7,486 nucleotides of DNA, taken from NCBI GenBank assembly GCA_003644335.1, contig QNCB01000048.1:1-7486 (forward strand). Reading direction: 5' to 3'. Position numbers and translations under genes: made by a program. The first letter of the stretch is position 1; each line of letters begins with the position of its first letter. Below the pieces are notes generated by a model. It was not told where the DNA came from and made no database searches. It saw nothing but the letters and a program-made list of their open reading frames with translations. Positions 7,474-7,486 of the stretch are shown here, in pieces. This DNA is from Planctomycetota bacterium. Its GTDB lineage: Bacteria; Planctomycetota; Phycisphaerae; SM23-33.

Positions 7474-7486
7474 AATTCACGCTTTA

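Overview
The window is 7.5 kb of dense, all-plus-strand bacterial DNA. The most likely source is a member of the Planctomycetota or a relative, perhaps Phycisphaerae-like. This rests on the groEL-groES-groEL order, the style of the protein sequences and the intergenic palindromes, and it is an inference from memory rather than a search. Most of the DNA is moderately GC-rich, but bases about 700-2050 are visibly more AT-rich.

Layout. Bases 1-684 hold the 3' part of the F1-ATPase beta subunit gene (atpD). The expected epsilon gene (atpC) does not follow it. Instead there is an AT-rich two-gene unit at 754-2020: a STAS-like/GHKL-ATPase protein and, overlapping it by 8 bp, a small STAS-like protein. 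A near-perfect 25-bp direct repeat that includes the atpD stop codon flanks this unit (673-697 and 2056-2080), which is the pattern expected of an inserted cassette. Next come a small three-helix membrane protein (2178-2498) and a small nitroreductase-family flavoprotein (2527-3039).

Bases 3040-3523 carry no convincing gene. They hold a long palindrome built on a hexamer-periodic sequence, which probably terminates the upstream unit, and a textbook-quality sigma-54 (-24/-12) promoter motif about 60 bp before the chaperonin genes. The chaperonin cluster runs groEL (3524-5203, GGM-rich tail), groES (5256-5549), groEL paralogue (5697-7319, acidic tail instead of GGM). A strong intrinsic terminator closes it at 7435-7473.

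How the genes fit together. The two GroEL paralogues share one GroES. Both keep the ATPase aspartates (D52, D87, D398 in E. coli-like numbering) but differ in their C-terminal tails and at one substrate-binding position, so they may have divided labour. The ATPase/STAS pair resembles the logic of anti-sigma/anti-anti-sigma partner switching, but its function is not known from the sequence. The points most worth following up are the repeat-flanked ATPase/STAS cassette behind atpD and the possible sigma-54 control of the chaperonin cluster.
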